DNA from: Echinometra lucunter
Lineage: Eukaryota; Echinodermata; Echinoidea; Camarodonta; Echinometridae
NCBI GenBank assembly: GCA_029962745.1
Contig: JAPZVO010000043.1
Span: forward strand, 82,667 to 146,666
Direction: 5' to 3'
Length of the DNA stretch: 64,000 nt
A program made the position numbers and the translations under genes. Of this stretch, positions 1-10,149 are shown one piece after another. The notes below the pieces were generated by a model. That model was not told the origin of the DNA. It made no database searches and saw only the letters and a list, made by a program, of their open reading frames with translations. How positions within the stretch are numbered: the stretch's first letter is position 1; each line of letters opens with the position of its first letter.

Positions 1-300
1 TCCCCTTTTTTATTGGATGGCCTGAACCTCCTTTTCTTTGATGCTGTCTTATCTAGATGGTCTGACAGAGCCCCCGCTACGAAATTGATTCCAGCATTGA
101 CAGCCCTCTGGGCCAACGAATTACCTCCTTTCCTGAAGGCAAGCTTTTTTAACCACGGCTTGCGTTCCTCTTCTCAAAAGAGGTATAGCGGCCCGCAGTC
201 CTCTAGCCAGTAAACCTCCTATACCAAATCCCTGCTGTGTCATACCTCCTTAGAATACAGGTACGCCATTCCCTACTTGGCTGGTGTAATAATCAGAGGC
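1..300 (-). pseudogene. Polinton small virion-associated protein, relic
   Basis: Read leftward, this segment gives a glycine-rich start (MTQQGFGIGGLLARGL, ATG at 243) and then, after a frame change, a basic stretch with AINFVAGALSD-like composition ending in KKRRF. Invertebrate Polintons commonly carry a short protein of this look (a Q-G-x-G-x-G motif, hydrophobic middle, basic tail) just after the minor-capsid-like gene; the position matches. Upstream residues resembling YYTSQVGNGVPVF are separated from the ATG by a stop. I infer a broken structural gene cut by the window edge. Its exact role is unknown to me. Confidence 0.45.
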
Positions 301-310
301 ACGAGAAGGG

Positions 311-595
311 TCAAGAGTTCCCGGATGTCGTTGTAGTAACCATTTGGAATTTTATGTTCGGCCCAGCTTTATCCACCATTGGCTGAATACAGAATCCAGA
401 GTTCAGGTGAGAAGAATGATTATACCATCTATGAGGGTAATGTAGTTCCACCAAGCCCATCTCCCATTCTCCCTCGAATACAACGGTGTGAGGTAGTCTC
501 ACTTTGAACGACGCCAGGGTATTCCCAGGGAAGACATCGAGCGAGCTGTTGCTAGGCAGAGTCACATAATACGAAGATGCTGTTGTCTTAGCCAT
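311..595 (-). CDS. Polinton minor-capsid-like protein, N-terminal fragment
   Basis: An open frame of 94 codons starts at a good ATG (GCCATGG context on the plus strand) and contains YYVTLPSNSS, then LASFKVRLP and GEWEMGLVELHYPHRWYN. This N-terminal pattern is familiar from a conserved Polinton/adintovirus-associated protein of invertebrates that I take to be a virion (minor capsid or penton-type) component. The family member is normally several hundred residues long, so this copy is strongly truncated: the frame stops and the next recognisable Polinton gene begins almost at once, implying an internal deletion. It lies 40 bp after the integrase stop, typical of the tight gene packing of these elements. 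Family recognition is from memory of the motif; function is inferred. Confidence 0.55.
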   Translation of the reverse strand: MAKTTASSYYVTLPSNSSLDVFPGNTLASFKVRLPHTVVFEGEWEMGLVELHYPHRWYNHSSHLNSGFCIQPMVDKAGPNIKFQMVTTTTSGNS

Positions 596-635
596 GGTGA
601 ATGAACTAACAGTGACTTGTCACGGTTGTTCTCTT

Positions 636-1679
636 TTATGGTATAGTTTTTAGATCAGTAACGTAATTATTGAACTTTTCTGGGTAGCCCCACCACTTGA
701 CAAAATACTCCTTCACTCCTCTCCGCTTTCGGGTATGTAGAATGCGTTCAATTTTGTAAACATCATCTCGAGGGGGGACTACTTTTTGTAACTGCTGTTC
801 GAAGAAAGTGCCATCAATTTCTTCTCCACTGGCGTCTTTGACTTTGTAGACAATGGGTGTCCTTCTGACAGTCTTGCTGATGGTGAATACATCTTTGTTA
901 TGGAAAGCCCAACATGATCTCCCACTCAAAACTTTGGTTGGTTTTTTAAACCTTTTTTGGGTAAGGCACCGTACAGTGTCATCCACACATCCTTCTCATT
1001 CGTAGCCACAACCTCCGAGGGCGGACGGCAAATACTCGAGAGCTTGCGTCGATTGTAAGCTGAAACCAATTTCTGCAGTATATCCGTGTACCTACGTGTA
1101 TTATGGCTGATGAAATACTTGTACATCTTCTATTTGAGGGTTCGATTGAATCTCTCCACTACGCTGGCTTTTGTTTCGTTCTGAGTCGTAAAAAAAATAC
1201 TATGTCTTCTTCTTTCAACATACGCTGAAGGGGTTGTTGATGAATTCCCCTCCTTTATCAGACTGTAGTTTGTATGGTTTCCTACCATCTTTCAGGATTT
1301 TCCGAAATGCATCAACAAGGGTTAACCCTTTCTTGTCTTGAGAGGTACAACCTAGGCGTACTTAGAGAATATGTCAATGCATGTCAAAATATATTTGAAT
1401 CCTTTTTTTTTTGCCGAGAGAGGGCTTGCATGTCTACCAGGTCCACCGGCCATTGATGATCGATGCCATACACGATGACTCTGTTTCGTTTAAAACGTCT
1501 CCGTAGGGGTTTGTGAAGTGTGTAAGTCGGTTATTCTGTCAGCCATTCCTTTATCCTCTTCTTTTTTTATATTTCTTTCTTGTTTCTGCAGTGCACCTCG
1601 TGGTAAAAACAGCATCTACACCACCGAAACCAGCAGAGTGTTCGGGATCGTAATACACCTCTTTTAGGATGTCCTCCAT
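636..1679 (-). pseudogene. INT: Polinton retroviral-type integrase with C-terminal chromodomain, broken
   Basis: The likely start is the ATG at 1679, followed by YYDPEHSAGFGG, a Polinton integrase N-terminal signature. Further on come YTLHKPLRRRFKRNR and a DLVDM motif, then the DDE core: the first Asp in TCIDIFSKYA (near 1372), the second in LQSDKGGEF (near 1255) and the Glu in KASVVERFNR (near 1155). NTRRYTDILQKLVSAYNRR follows. The C-terminus (636-760) has a chromodomain-like IERILHTRKRRGVKEYFVKW with WGYPEKFN. An in-frame TAA lies just before the YTLHKP motif and at least two frame changes occur (for example between the segments 1126-926 and 986-636). The protein would have joined element ends to chromosomal DNA; this copy cannot be made intact. 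Confidence 0.85.
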
Positions 1680-1839
1680 CTGACGTGTCGTGCACGTGTA
1701 TGTTGACGTTTCCTCTGCAGCAGGCCAAGGCGCATCGAACGCGTTCCAACTGTAACCTCAATGATGGAGGCCAACATCCCATGTTGCTCGAGATCGGCAG
1801 TGTCATGAAATGAACAAGGAAGGTGAATGCGGATGCTTA

Positions 1840-2565
1840 TCAATACTGGATCCAGTCTGGGGATGGTTGTCTCTTAGGTCGACGTCTTTTAGGAGGAGGA
1901 AGGTGATCCGCTCTCGCGAACACTTCCATTGCGTTCAAACCGCCTGGTTTGTCATCTTGAAGCTCTGCAGACTTTGTGGGTACTGAATCAGACGACGATT
2001 GTTGCTGCATGAAATTCCATATGTCTGGATTTCCCACGAGCTCCCTTGGAGGATGCAGAGTAGCCATCAGCTTTGCAAATTCTTGCCATCCTTTGGGGGG
2101 AAAACTCTTCCTCTTTCTCAACACATCGTTGACTAGGTCGACGATGTGTGTTCCTTCTAACTCCTTTCCATCCAACACGATTTCTCAATTTTTATTGATA
2201 CCTATGTGCTGATCAGGTGCAGATTGTATGAGATGCATGACTTGCCCGGCTTTGTGAGCCAATGTTTTGGGGACACTCTCTTTGACGCGTTGTGTCCTGG
2301 TGGATGCGAAAGAAGAAGAAGGAAAAACCATTGACTTGTCCGTAGGATTGTCAGAGCTGATCTCTGGCAAACCATTTCCTGATACATAATCCACTTGAAG
2401 GGTCAGGGGTTCGTTGAGTTTGTGATGCACGTTGATGTATCGCATGAGGGCCTGCTGATAAAGTTTCACTCTTTCGTCCTCTGGAATACCTTGCCGACGT
2501 AGGATTGTCTGCATTTGCTCGTCTAATCTCCATGCTCGTGCGAAGCGTGCACGTGCTGCCCTGCT
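1840..2565 (-). pseudogene. Conserved Polinton protein of unknown function, one in-frame TGA
   Basis: A single reading frame runs from 2565 to the stop at 1840, interrupted only by TGA at 2187-2185. The first part (Met at 2514) has QTILRRQGIPEDERVKLYQQ; the second has GTHIVDLVNDVLRKRK, then PPKGWQEFAKLM and a LVGN motif, and ends with a basic run and DWIQY. This pairing is a signature of a conserved but uncharacterised protein found in invertebrate Polintons. The frame continues 17 codons upstream of the first Met with plausible residues and no other Met, so the original start may be lost. The stop may be a point change of a Trp codon, which would leave the gene otherwise whole. It sits between the core-like gene and INT on the same strand. 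Confidence 0.65.
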
Positions 2566-2617
2566 TCATGAGGTACCAGCACCATCTTTTTTGGCATACT
2601 GCATGGTCGATGCTTTC

Positions 2618-2959
2618 CTATCTTTTTTTTGAATTATTATTTTTTACGAATATTCTAGCCAGGATAGGAGCAATAAAAAATGGTAGAAATCCACCTCTTT
2701 GATTTACAAACTTATTTTTCTTTTTTTGAAGTGAAATCTTTCTATTAAAAAGGCTTCTCAACTTGTGTTTATGTTGACGAAGTTTGCCTTTTTCGGCAAC
2801 CGACAAAGGAACAGTGCCGTGAAGGACATTGAGGGCGCATTCACAAATTCTTTCAATCAGATCCTTTTTAGCGCCTTGCAGTACCAATTTTCTCTGTGTG
2901 GGAGTTCTCCTAGCCAAGACGTGTAGGTAAGGAATGTTGCTCTTTAACCGACGAGACAT
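2618..2959 (-). CDS. Small basic Polinton core-like protein
   Basis: This intact 113-codon frame starts at ATG 2959. It is rich in Lys and Arg and has ARRTPTQRKLVLQGAKKDLI, then IERICECALNVLHGTVPLS, LRQHKHKLRSLFNRKISL, and a C-terminal hydrophobic segment after a GGFLPFF motif. The layout (helical N-terminal region with a conserved CECALNVL, basic middle, GGF plus hydrophobic tail) is that of a small protein carried by most animal Polintons and adintoviruses and compared by others to adenovirus core proteins. A DNA-condensing or capsid-associated role is inference. It lies 115 bp downstream of the ATPase stop on the same strand. No disruption is seen, in contrast with POLB and INT. Confidence 0.6.
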   Translation of the reverse strand: MSRRLKSNIPYLHVLARRTPTQRKLVLQGAKKDLIERICECALNVLHGTVPLSVAEKGKLRQHKHKLRSLFNRKISLQKKKNKFVNQRGGFLPFFIAPILARIFVKNNNSKKR

Positions 2960-3074
2960 ACCGAATGAGTCCGCTGGTGCTTTCGCACAGGTATTTATAT
3001 GTCAACTGATGACCGATCCCTTCTGTCTGCCGTCTTTATAGGGTAATGGAAGATTTTTCATTTCATGACATACA

Positions 3075-3782
3075 CTACGTTCTTTTGTCCAAGGAATATG
3101 TGGGTTCGCGAGCATAATTTCTCATCCGCGTCGGGTTTGAGTCTATGTGAAGATAACCGTAGGGTCTTCCCGTGGCATCTTTGTATACGTCTTGTAGAAA
3201 TTTCCCATTTTGAGGATAAATCTGTTTAGCTAAATGGCTAATTTGGGAAGAGTCGCGGGGATGTTTGAAGAGGATCATGTAGTGTGCAATGAGGCTGATC
3301 GTTCTGCTCTCTTTCCCCTGATGAAAGAGATTTTGACTGATGAGGATGACGGAGAGATTTCGATGATGACTCCCTTTGGTGAAGAGGTGGGACACCCGTT
3401 GATCCTGATTGGCCTGCGACATTAAATTATCTAGAATAATTAGATTAGAATTCCTGCGGTCAAATAGCCCTTCCATATCCGAAGGAATACCCTCGTGAAA
3501 TTCAGTGTATGGCATATCCCTCGCCATATCCGCATAACCCAGCTGATATTCCCCATAATACCAAATGATCTTTTCAGAAGGTTTATCCACCAACTTCCCA
3601 TGATCTTTGATGAGTTTCGTCACAAATTGCGTTTTACCACATCCTGTCGGACCGGCTACCAGAGCTGTAAAAGGATGCTTCAAGCGCACATCCATCCCAT
3701 CGAATGACTCACTCTTTTCAAACATTCTCTCCTTTATAACACCCATCTTCAAACACTGTGAGCCAAATGCAAAAGAAATCAT
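3075..3782 (-). CDS. ATP: Polinton FtsK/HerA-type genome-packaging ATPase, intact frame
   Basis: This open frame of 235 codons starts at ATG 3782; a second Met 12 codons on (MGVIKERMF) is an alternative start. The Walker A motif GPTGCGKT is at residues 44-51 and a Walker B-like NLIILDNLM follows at about 113-121. SVILISQNLF near residue 145 fits the sensor/ASCE core, and the tail has AKQIYPQNGKFLQDVY and YGYLHID. Length and motif order match the Polinton ATPase, which by homology to FtsK/HerA and virus packaging ATPases would translocate element DNA into a capsid. There is no stop or frameshift, so this is the best preserved gene of the element. It is separated from POLB by 580 bp of AT-rich DNA. 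Confidence 0.85.
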   Translation of the reverse strand: MISFAFGSQCLKMGVIKERMFEKSESFDGMDVRLKHPFTALVAGPTGCGKTQFVTKLIKDHGKLVDKPSEKIIWYYGEYQLGYADMARDMPYTEFHEGIPSDMEGLFDRRNSNLIILDNLMSQANQDQRVSHLFTKGSHHRNLSVILISQNLFHQGKESRTISLIAHYMILFKHPRDSSQISHLAKQIYPQNGKFLQDVYKDATGRPYGYLHIDSNPTRMRNYAREPTYSLDKRT

Positions 3783-4258
3783 GAAAAAGTGACGAGTGAT
3801 GAAATAAGATTCTCTTTCTAAGGATGTTTAATATCAGACTTGCAAAAACGCAACATAAATGTACATCACTGAAGCAATTTAAAAGTAGACATTATTATTC
3901 TACTTGACTGACAACATACATATTGTTTCTTCTTCACACGTATTCATTTTATTGCACCATAAAAACGAGGACATTTAAAATCCAATGGAGAAATAAATTT
4001 AGAAACGTAATGATAAACAAAAGCGTGCAGAGTCAACATAGTACACGATTGGTTAGGGGTTACCAAAAAAAAAGTAATAATAGATACAATAAATTTTTGT
4101 AAACTGGCACCGTTCTAAAACAGATGATGTAGTTCATATAAAAATACATGTCATGTAGTTGATAGGATTTGCATAACACATAACGATATGAAATTTTATC
4201 CGATGAATTTTACATTATCTTTTTTTCGCATATGCAGCAATTTGAAAGACACACCCAC

Positions 4259-4296
<38 letters not shown>

Positions 4297-4362
4297 TGAC
4301 ACAAGAATAAACAAAAAAATGCGCTCATTATAACTGCGCTCATTTAAAAGGTCAAGGAGATT
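3783..4362. other. AT-rich spacer between Polinton ATP and POLB
   Basis: No gene is seen. The spacer is AT-rich and contains an (AT)n microsatellite at about 4263-4294. It may hold the ATPase promoter, but no specific element can be named. Confidence 0.6.
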
Positions 4363-7300
4363 CTAATACCCGTATGGAAGGGTATTTACGTCATCGATTC
4401 TCACGCGTTTGTCATACACAAGACAATGTACTTTGCTTTCCGCACGGGAAACAGTGGCTTGTGCACGGTTTCGGGCGATCCGATAAGGATCGGTCACCGT
4501 GGTATATGTCCTCTCACCTTGTACCAATTCAGCGCTACTTTCAAAATTAACCAAACGCCCGTTCCTGCAGTTCAGACTTAAGCCTCGAACTTTACAGCTC
4601 CCTACAACTTCACATTTCTGTTTAGTCGAGTACACTTTATAGGTATAGTTTTTTGGCCCGAGGGCGTAGAGTTCGGTAATGTAGATTCCTTGTCCAAAGT
4701 CTTTTTCAAGCTCGTCGGTCATGTCCCCGAGAAAGTTACCCGTCGGAATGTCATTCACCCTGTTGTCTTTGAGGTAGATAATAGAGTCTGTATCAAAGTA
4801 GAGGACACGCTTTTGCAGCTGTTGGAGGTAACTATTAAGTTGGAGCCTCGAATAACACGTGGTGAAGGCTGCCACGACGACATTCGTGTTGAGGAGGACT
4901 TCGAGAAATTCCTCTTCTCTCACGTATTGCACTTGCGCCATGTTTTCATTCGGAAAGTCCACGCGTTTGATCGTGAAAGTGGAGTTGGTAACTTGCTGGA
5001 AGAACTCTTCAGGTTCGGTGAAATATAAAGTTTGCGGTAACTTGTTTCTTTGTCCAAATTTACCCCAAAACTATTCAAACAAATCTTGCTCACTGCTCTC
5101 AAGCCTTAGTTTGTTTTGATAGTATTGGGATCCAGGATTATGCCTTCCTTTTCGTGGTAGGTCTCGATGTACTCTTTCCTCGCCTTTTCAATTTCTGGAG
5201 TGGGAGGAACGTCTTCCGAACGACATTCCTTCGGCCAACCACTTGCTTCCTGTTTTACTTTGAGGAACATGTTAATATACTCGCTGAAGAGTCCTCCAGT
5301 TTGAGTATCAGGTTCCATACTGCGTGGACTCTGAATAATCCCAAATCTCGTACACCTCCCCCACACGATAGCCCAATTATATCGCTTTTTTTTACTTCCT
5401 CTGTGACCCAAGTTGATGACAGGGCCCTTTCCTCATCATTGTGTTCGCAAGGTTCTGATTGTTGCTGCTCCACACAAGAGCGGCAGAGTGGAAGCAGTAA
5501 CTTACCCTCAGTATTCCGATAAGGACGGACAGGGTGATATAAACGACGTGCCGGGAATACCTTACACTTCACAAGGCCAAAGTTGTGATCGAGGGATTTG
5601 AAATTTTCCGTGATGATATTGGGATGTCCGAGGGGATATCTCGCATATTTGCAGACCAAGGGGTATAGGCTACATACATCAATGTATCGGATTTTATCGT
5701 CACCCTGAAAGTTATGATAGAGTTTGATGACATTGGTCCCCCCCCCCCTCATAAAAAGCGTGGCGTGGTTCTAAGGGATCTACGCTTTCAAGTTCTCTTA
5801 CAAATTTCGTCAGCTCGGCATTCTCTCTTTGCATTTTCTTGAAATCGCATTCCCACATTTCAACAACGTTGTATCCTGATTTACGTAATTCGTGTAACCT
5901 TAGCATGGTTGAGTCGTAGACATCCTGAACAGTGTTGCTCGAGCCAGGCACGAGTGTATCCCTTCTTTGTAACATTTTGGACACCCATGCCAAATGTCTC
6001 CCAAAAATTCATAACAGGTTCTGGATGCTAGATGGTACCCATCTACTTTATAGTGCCCGATTTTGTATTCACCCCCGTTTCGAGCGTGCTCAATTTCTAT
6101 GCCCTCCTTGAAGCTCACCCATTTCAACCATTTCAAGGCAGCGATTGAATGCCTATCGCTGTTCCTGTAGCCCTGGGTAGGAATGAGACCGATGGTATTT
6201 TCTTCCAAAAATTTGTCCGAAAAACAACGTTGCATGCGGCGGCAATGGCCAATTTTGAAAAGGATCAATGTTCCCCGTGACACGCATAAAATGGGACCTA
6301 AAACGCATGAGGAAAAAACCCTTTCTTCAACTCATTGAGGTCAAAGGTGGCAGGGAAAGCGGACAGGGGCATGGCTAAGAAACTGATGAGTCGATGACTT
6401 TCACTTTTCCTATCAGGCATAACAGTTAAAAAACGTTCATGATAACCTGCGGAGCTATGGCGTTGCGAAAACAATAATCTTGAATGAAATGGGCATCGTA
6501 AGAGCGAGCATTGTGAGCGATAGCAATTATGCCGTCATGACCCTCGTCCCCTAAAAGCCATTCGCAAAATGCAACCTCAGTGTCTTCCCCCTGGAAGATA
6601 TGTTCGCGAATATCACACCGGGGGCAAGCGATATCCTGTTGATGCACACAGTCTTCGCAAACTCGCTGGGCCACGCATAAATTTGGGATGTGCTTCATGA
6701 CTGGACCATGTTGGTTTAAATCAATTTGGACGTCCTGCCGACATTCAAAGTCAAAGGAAATGAATTTCTGTTTCTCCGGTGGTTTTTCTTCGCCGTTGGC
6801 TTTCTTTTTTTTTTTTTTTTTTTTTTTTTTTTCTTTTTTTACATCGCCGTTGGCTTTCTCCTTTTTTTATTTTTATTTTTTGCTCTTTGTTTTTTGGCTC
6901 TTTCTGCATATCCGGTAGCGGTTGCATGTAACACTGGTGATTGAATTTCATGATGTGTCTACGACATCACTCATAATATCGCTTATTGCAGTCCTGTTTT
7001 TTAGGGTTAATAAAACGTGAATCGACAATGACCCCGCATTCACACTTGAATATTTTTTCGCATACTGATTTAGACTGCGAAATGCTCTGGCGATGGCGAC
7101 CGAAACAAGACTGACTCTTGAAAGATCTCTTGCATGTTTCACACTTCAGCCATGTTTCGATCACACACCCTGCATTTTGCTTACAACAGTTGCAAGTGTT
7201 GATACATTTATGCTTCTCTTCCGCGTCATACCCCTTGAAACTGACCTCGCAGAAGTAACTTTTACCTAAAAACATCGGTAAGCTAAGAATGACGTCATAA

Positions 7301-7937
7301 TGTTTATGATGTAGAAACAGTTTTAGCATTTTCTTATTGGAGGGGGCTTTGTAAAGTAGAACGTGCTTGTTTGGTGGTATCGTAAACCAAAATCTGATAG
7401 CCTTTAGAACTAAGGTATTCTTGAAATTGTTCAGTCTCAGGAATACCACATACACCCTCTTTGACCCCCGCTTTTCGGTGCAATAGACGCGCCTCTTCCG
7501 TTTGAAGTTGCCCTTTTGAATGCCTGATCTTTTGATAATGCCTGTTGTTGCTGTCTTTGTTAGCGTAAGCCATGGCCGTGGACCATATTAAACCCCCTTC
7601 CAATAGAAAGACTTCCTCGTTGGATTATAAGCTGCTCCAAAAGCACCAATAACCTATCCACAGAAAATTGATCATGGCGGGTGAAAGGAATACCGATATC
7701 CTGTCTCAAAGAGGGTGATGAAATGACGAAGCCTATTAGATCATGGTCTGCTATTTGCATAGTCAGCCGGCGGACAATACTTAATAGTAATGCAGTGACA
7801 ACGTCTTCCGGGAACATTCTTCCCAGTAATGGGGTTAATGCCCTGACGGTGACGCTGTAGTCGTAGACTTTTCCCCTGAAACGTGGCGCTGCCCTCTCTT
7901 GGTGCCCTTGGATTGTATAATACTCTTCGATCAGCTC
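4363..7937 (-). pseudogene. POLB: Polinton protein-primed family B DNA polymerase, main body, multiply frameshifted
   Basis: The body begins at a strong splice acceptor (CTTTTCTTTTCAG just before 7937) with EEYYTIQGHQ. Then follow DHDLIGFVI and GIPETEQFQEYL; Cys-rich zinc-binding-like segments (CNCCKQNAGC, CETCKRSF); Exo I FDFEC (near 6750); Cys pairs around CEDC and CPRCDIR; Exo II AIAHNARSYDAHFI (6490-6530); ELKKGFFPH; an endonuclease-like insert with HARNGGE and YEFLGDIWHGCPKC; palm motif A IDVCSLYPLV (near 5680); a SKICLNSFG motif B; and motif C YFDTDSIIYL (near 4800), ending at 4363. The order matches Polinton POLB, which replicates the element. Several frameshifts, internal stops and small losses (around 6284-6425) make it non-functional. 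A T28 tract inserts a lysine-rich run before Exo I. Confidence 0.88.
6805..6832. repeat. T28 homopolymer inside POLB, flanked by a 15-bp direct repeat
   Basis: A run of 28 T is followed by more T-rich sequence. The 15-mer CGCCGTTGGCTTTCT occurs on both sides (near 6791 and 6844). In the POLB direction this encodes a Lys/Arg run just ahead of the Exo I motif, a place where the family usually has a short linker, so it looks like a late expansion. Confidence 0.8.
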
Positions 7938-8046
7938 CTGAAAAGAAAAGAAACAGTAAAGGGTAGTAAGACACTGTGAGAGACACTGTGAGAGACACTG
8001 TGAGTAGAAATATACATATATGGATAGTCAACTACATTTAACTTAC

Positions 8047-8207
8047 CGTGATATGCTTGGGGGTAGCCGGTCTACGCACATGTTCCTCTCTACCCTCTTC
8101 CTGTTTAGAGCGGTCCTCCATTGCGCGAACTCTGCAAGAAGATCCTCGTCGGGGATAGAAGAGTCATCCTCCAGTGTCATTGCCGATGAGGAGGATTGAT
8201 CACCGTT
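8047..8207 (-). CDS. POLB: Putative POLB exon 3
   Basis: The segment is bounded by a TAG acceptor (8210-8208, after a T-rich stretch) and a GTAAGT donor (8046-8041). It encodes an acidic start (LEDDSSIPDEDLLAEFAQW) and then a basic part. The frame used at the start changes once within the exon; in the second frame the exon ends at a codon boundary and joins the POLB body in phase. I infer a one-base indel in a spliced polymerase gene. No RNA evidence is available. Confidence 0.5.
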
Positions 8208-8396
8208 CTAGGATTTATGATATTAAAAAAAAACCCGACACGAATTGAATTGTATGTTTCATTGTTTTTTCCATATTTATTATTAGATTGCATGCAAGTT
8301 AAACATGACATCGTTATACATTTACACACACTCACAAAAACACACGCGTGTCAAGAATAATGTAAATGAATAAGATAAACACACATTTTCACTTAC

Positions 8397-8501
8397 TTCG
8401 CTATCCCCTTCATCCACGGCCATGATCTCGTTTGAAGGTGGATCTGGAGAGGCAGTTCCGGAAGGTGGCACCCATCCCGATGTCGAAGGGATGTCCATAT
8501 T
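8397..8501 (-). CDS. POLB: Putative POLB exon 2
   Basis: This is 35 complete codons with no stop, between acceptor TATAGTAG (ending at 8502) and donor GTAAGT (8396-8391). The peptide is Pro/Ser/Asp-rich and looks disordered (PSTSGWVPPSGTASPDPPS). Both ends are phase 0, matching exons 1 and 3. It has no independent start context and is best read as an internal coding exon of the polymerase. Confidence 0.5.
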
Positions 8502-8900
8502 CTACTATAGAAAAGTGAACGATAACAAATAGTTCTAGTTTAGGTTGTACACGCACTTCTTTCCAATGGGTAATCTTGATGTCATGTCACATTATACGTA
8601 AATTTAACGAATCATGTATTTCCACCACCAACACCTGACGATTACATTAATAGCAGGACCACATAACACGGTGAAAATGGACTAGTTTCGAAATAAATGC
8701 AGATTATCATACCCAAGCAGTCAAACTATACCAACATCAACAACAACAAGCGCCATCTCTCTCAACATTTTCTTTGGGGTGCACTGTTTATAGATATACA
8801 GTCCAATTCATCACATCACACCACGGTAACAGCAAAATTTGTCTCTTTTAGTTACTAAATATGTATATTTCGGTAATTGACACAGTTTTTTTCAACTTAC

Positions 8901-9113
8901 CCCTGGCAGTACTTCCTTAGCTTGCACACTGGACTTTGCACTTTCCAAGTCCCTTGGTCTATTAAAGGTGTTCATCCTGGCATCTTGCGTCCTCTCACTT
9001 CCTCTTTTCAATCTTTCATTCATAGCCCTCATTCGTCTTCGGGTGGCGTCAATAAACTTTCTCCTCAACTCTTTAAATGACATCTCATCTTGTACGGACC
9101 ATTGTTCAGCCAT
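8901..9113 (-). CDS. POLB: Putative POLB exon 1 with the start codon
   Basis: ATG at 9113 lies in good context (GAAAATGGC). Seventy-one codons encode a charged, probably helical segment (SFKELRRKFIDATRRRM, AMNERLKRG), ending at GGG followed by GTAAGT (8900-8895), phase 0. Read on without splicing, the frame stops three codons later. Together with exons 2 and 3 this gives POLB a 5' leader of about 160 codons, interrupted by introns of about 399, 189 and 109 bp. Confidence 0.5.
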
Positions 9114-9660
9114 TTTCTCCCCTTATAGGTATTATTTCAATAACAATGTAGATAAATATGCAACGATGCTGTTGGATGAGGTCAAAAAAACCCAACTGTC
9201 TCTGGTGAATATCTTGAAGTCATGTGACTCCCTGAAGCGGTTCCCGTAAATTTATATATAGACATCGTTACTAAGAAGTTGACCCCCTAGCAACTATCAA
9301 AATACTCGTATAGGAACGACCAGCATAGCACTTTCCAAAGAAGTCAAACTATTACCTGACAAAGTCTGCTTTTTCACATTAGAGTAGAATATAGAACCTG
9401 CTATGGTTCACAGCGTTAAAAATAGACATCGCTAAAAGGCTCAGTCATTAAGAAACAAAGGGAGGAATACGCCCGTTCTATTTGTGTAAATTCTCTCGTA
9501 CAGATGATGAAAGGTTCGTTTGATTAAACAAAGAAAGGATCAAATGAGACACAACAGTGTTTCTTTGCATTATTTTCTTATGAAAGCACTCCCCTAGCAA
9601 TTTTTCACGACTCAGTCTTCATCCACCCGTCGAGAAAAATACAAAGCTCTCTATACTAAA
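9114..9660. promoter_or_regulatory. Intergenic region between divergent POLB exon 1 and the rightward ORF
   Basis: No coding sequence is recognised. The 547 bp separate two ATGs pointing away from each other, so a shared promoter region is likely by position only. A TTTATATATAG stretch at about 9249-9259 is TATA-like, but it is too far from either start to assign with confidence. Confidence 0.35.
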
Positions 9661-10149
9661 ATGGCTACTGCATGCAGACAAGCAACGCGTGAGGCTATCA
9701 AGGCCTTGTTAGATGCATATCCCACTTGAGTTATATGGAAAATGAATACATAGATCGTTGTCCTCGAGAGGGAGGGGGTCATTCCTATGATGGGCGATGA
9801 AACCGTGGAGGAAATGACAGCTCGAGGATGTAGCTACGAAGAAATATGGGGGGGGGGGGGGGGGGGACAAGAGCAAACACCAGGAAGTATATTCCGGGAA
9901 AGGATCCCCCGACTTTTTGATGTCCCGAGAGTTCCGGAGGATGCATCCCCTGGAGCAGTGCGGGCACTGCGGGATGAAGAGCTGCTGGAGGAGGATATCG
10001 AAGAGCGGCTGGAAAACGACGTGTCTGAGGAGCATAAGCGACATTTTGGCTATGCTTTCAGTTCCAGACAACTCCTGGCAGAGTACATTCTCCAGTCGGA
10101 AATCGACGCAAGCGATTTCGAAATCATCAGAAACCCTAGGAAAATATGA
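9661..10149 (+). pseudogene. Rightward acidic ORF at the Polinton right side, broken, function unknown
   Basis: A well-placed ATG (AAAATGGC) at 9661 opens 22 codons (ATREAIKALLDAYP) before TGA. Coding-like sequence continues in another frame (SYMENEYIDRCPREGGG) and then in the original frame from 9787 to 10149. That last part has a Glu-rich middle (DEELLEEDIEERLENDV), HFGYAFSSRQLLAEYIL, and a G19 homopolymer (9848-9866) inside the frame. I do not recognise the family. Its position beside POLB on the opposite strand suggests a Polinton accessory gene or a gene at the element border. The opposite-strand frame here is an artefact of the C run. Confidence 0.35.

Noticed and set aside
13..213. 66-codon rightward ORF
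   Set aside because: It is the opposite strand of the Polinton small virion-protein relic, whose motifs read leftward.
9709..10071. 120-codon leftward ORF with a proline run
   Set aside because: The prolines come from the G19 homopolymer; the rightward frame has better composition and start context.
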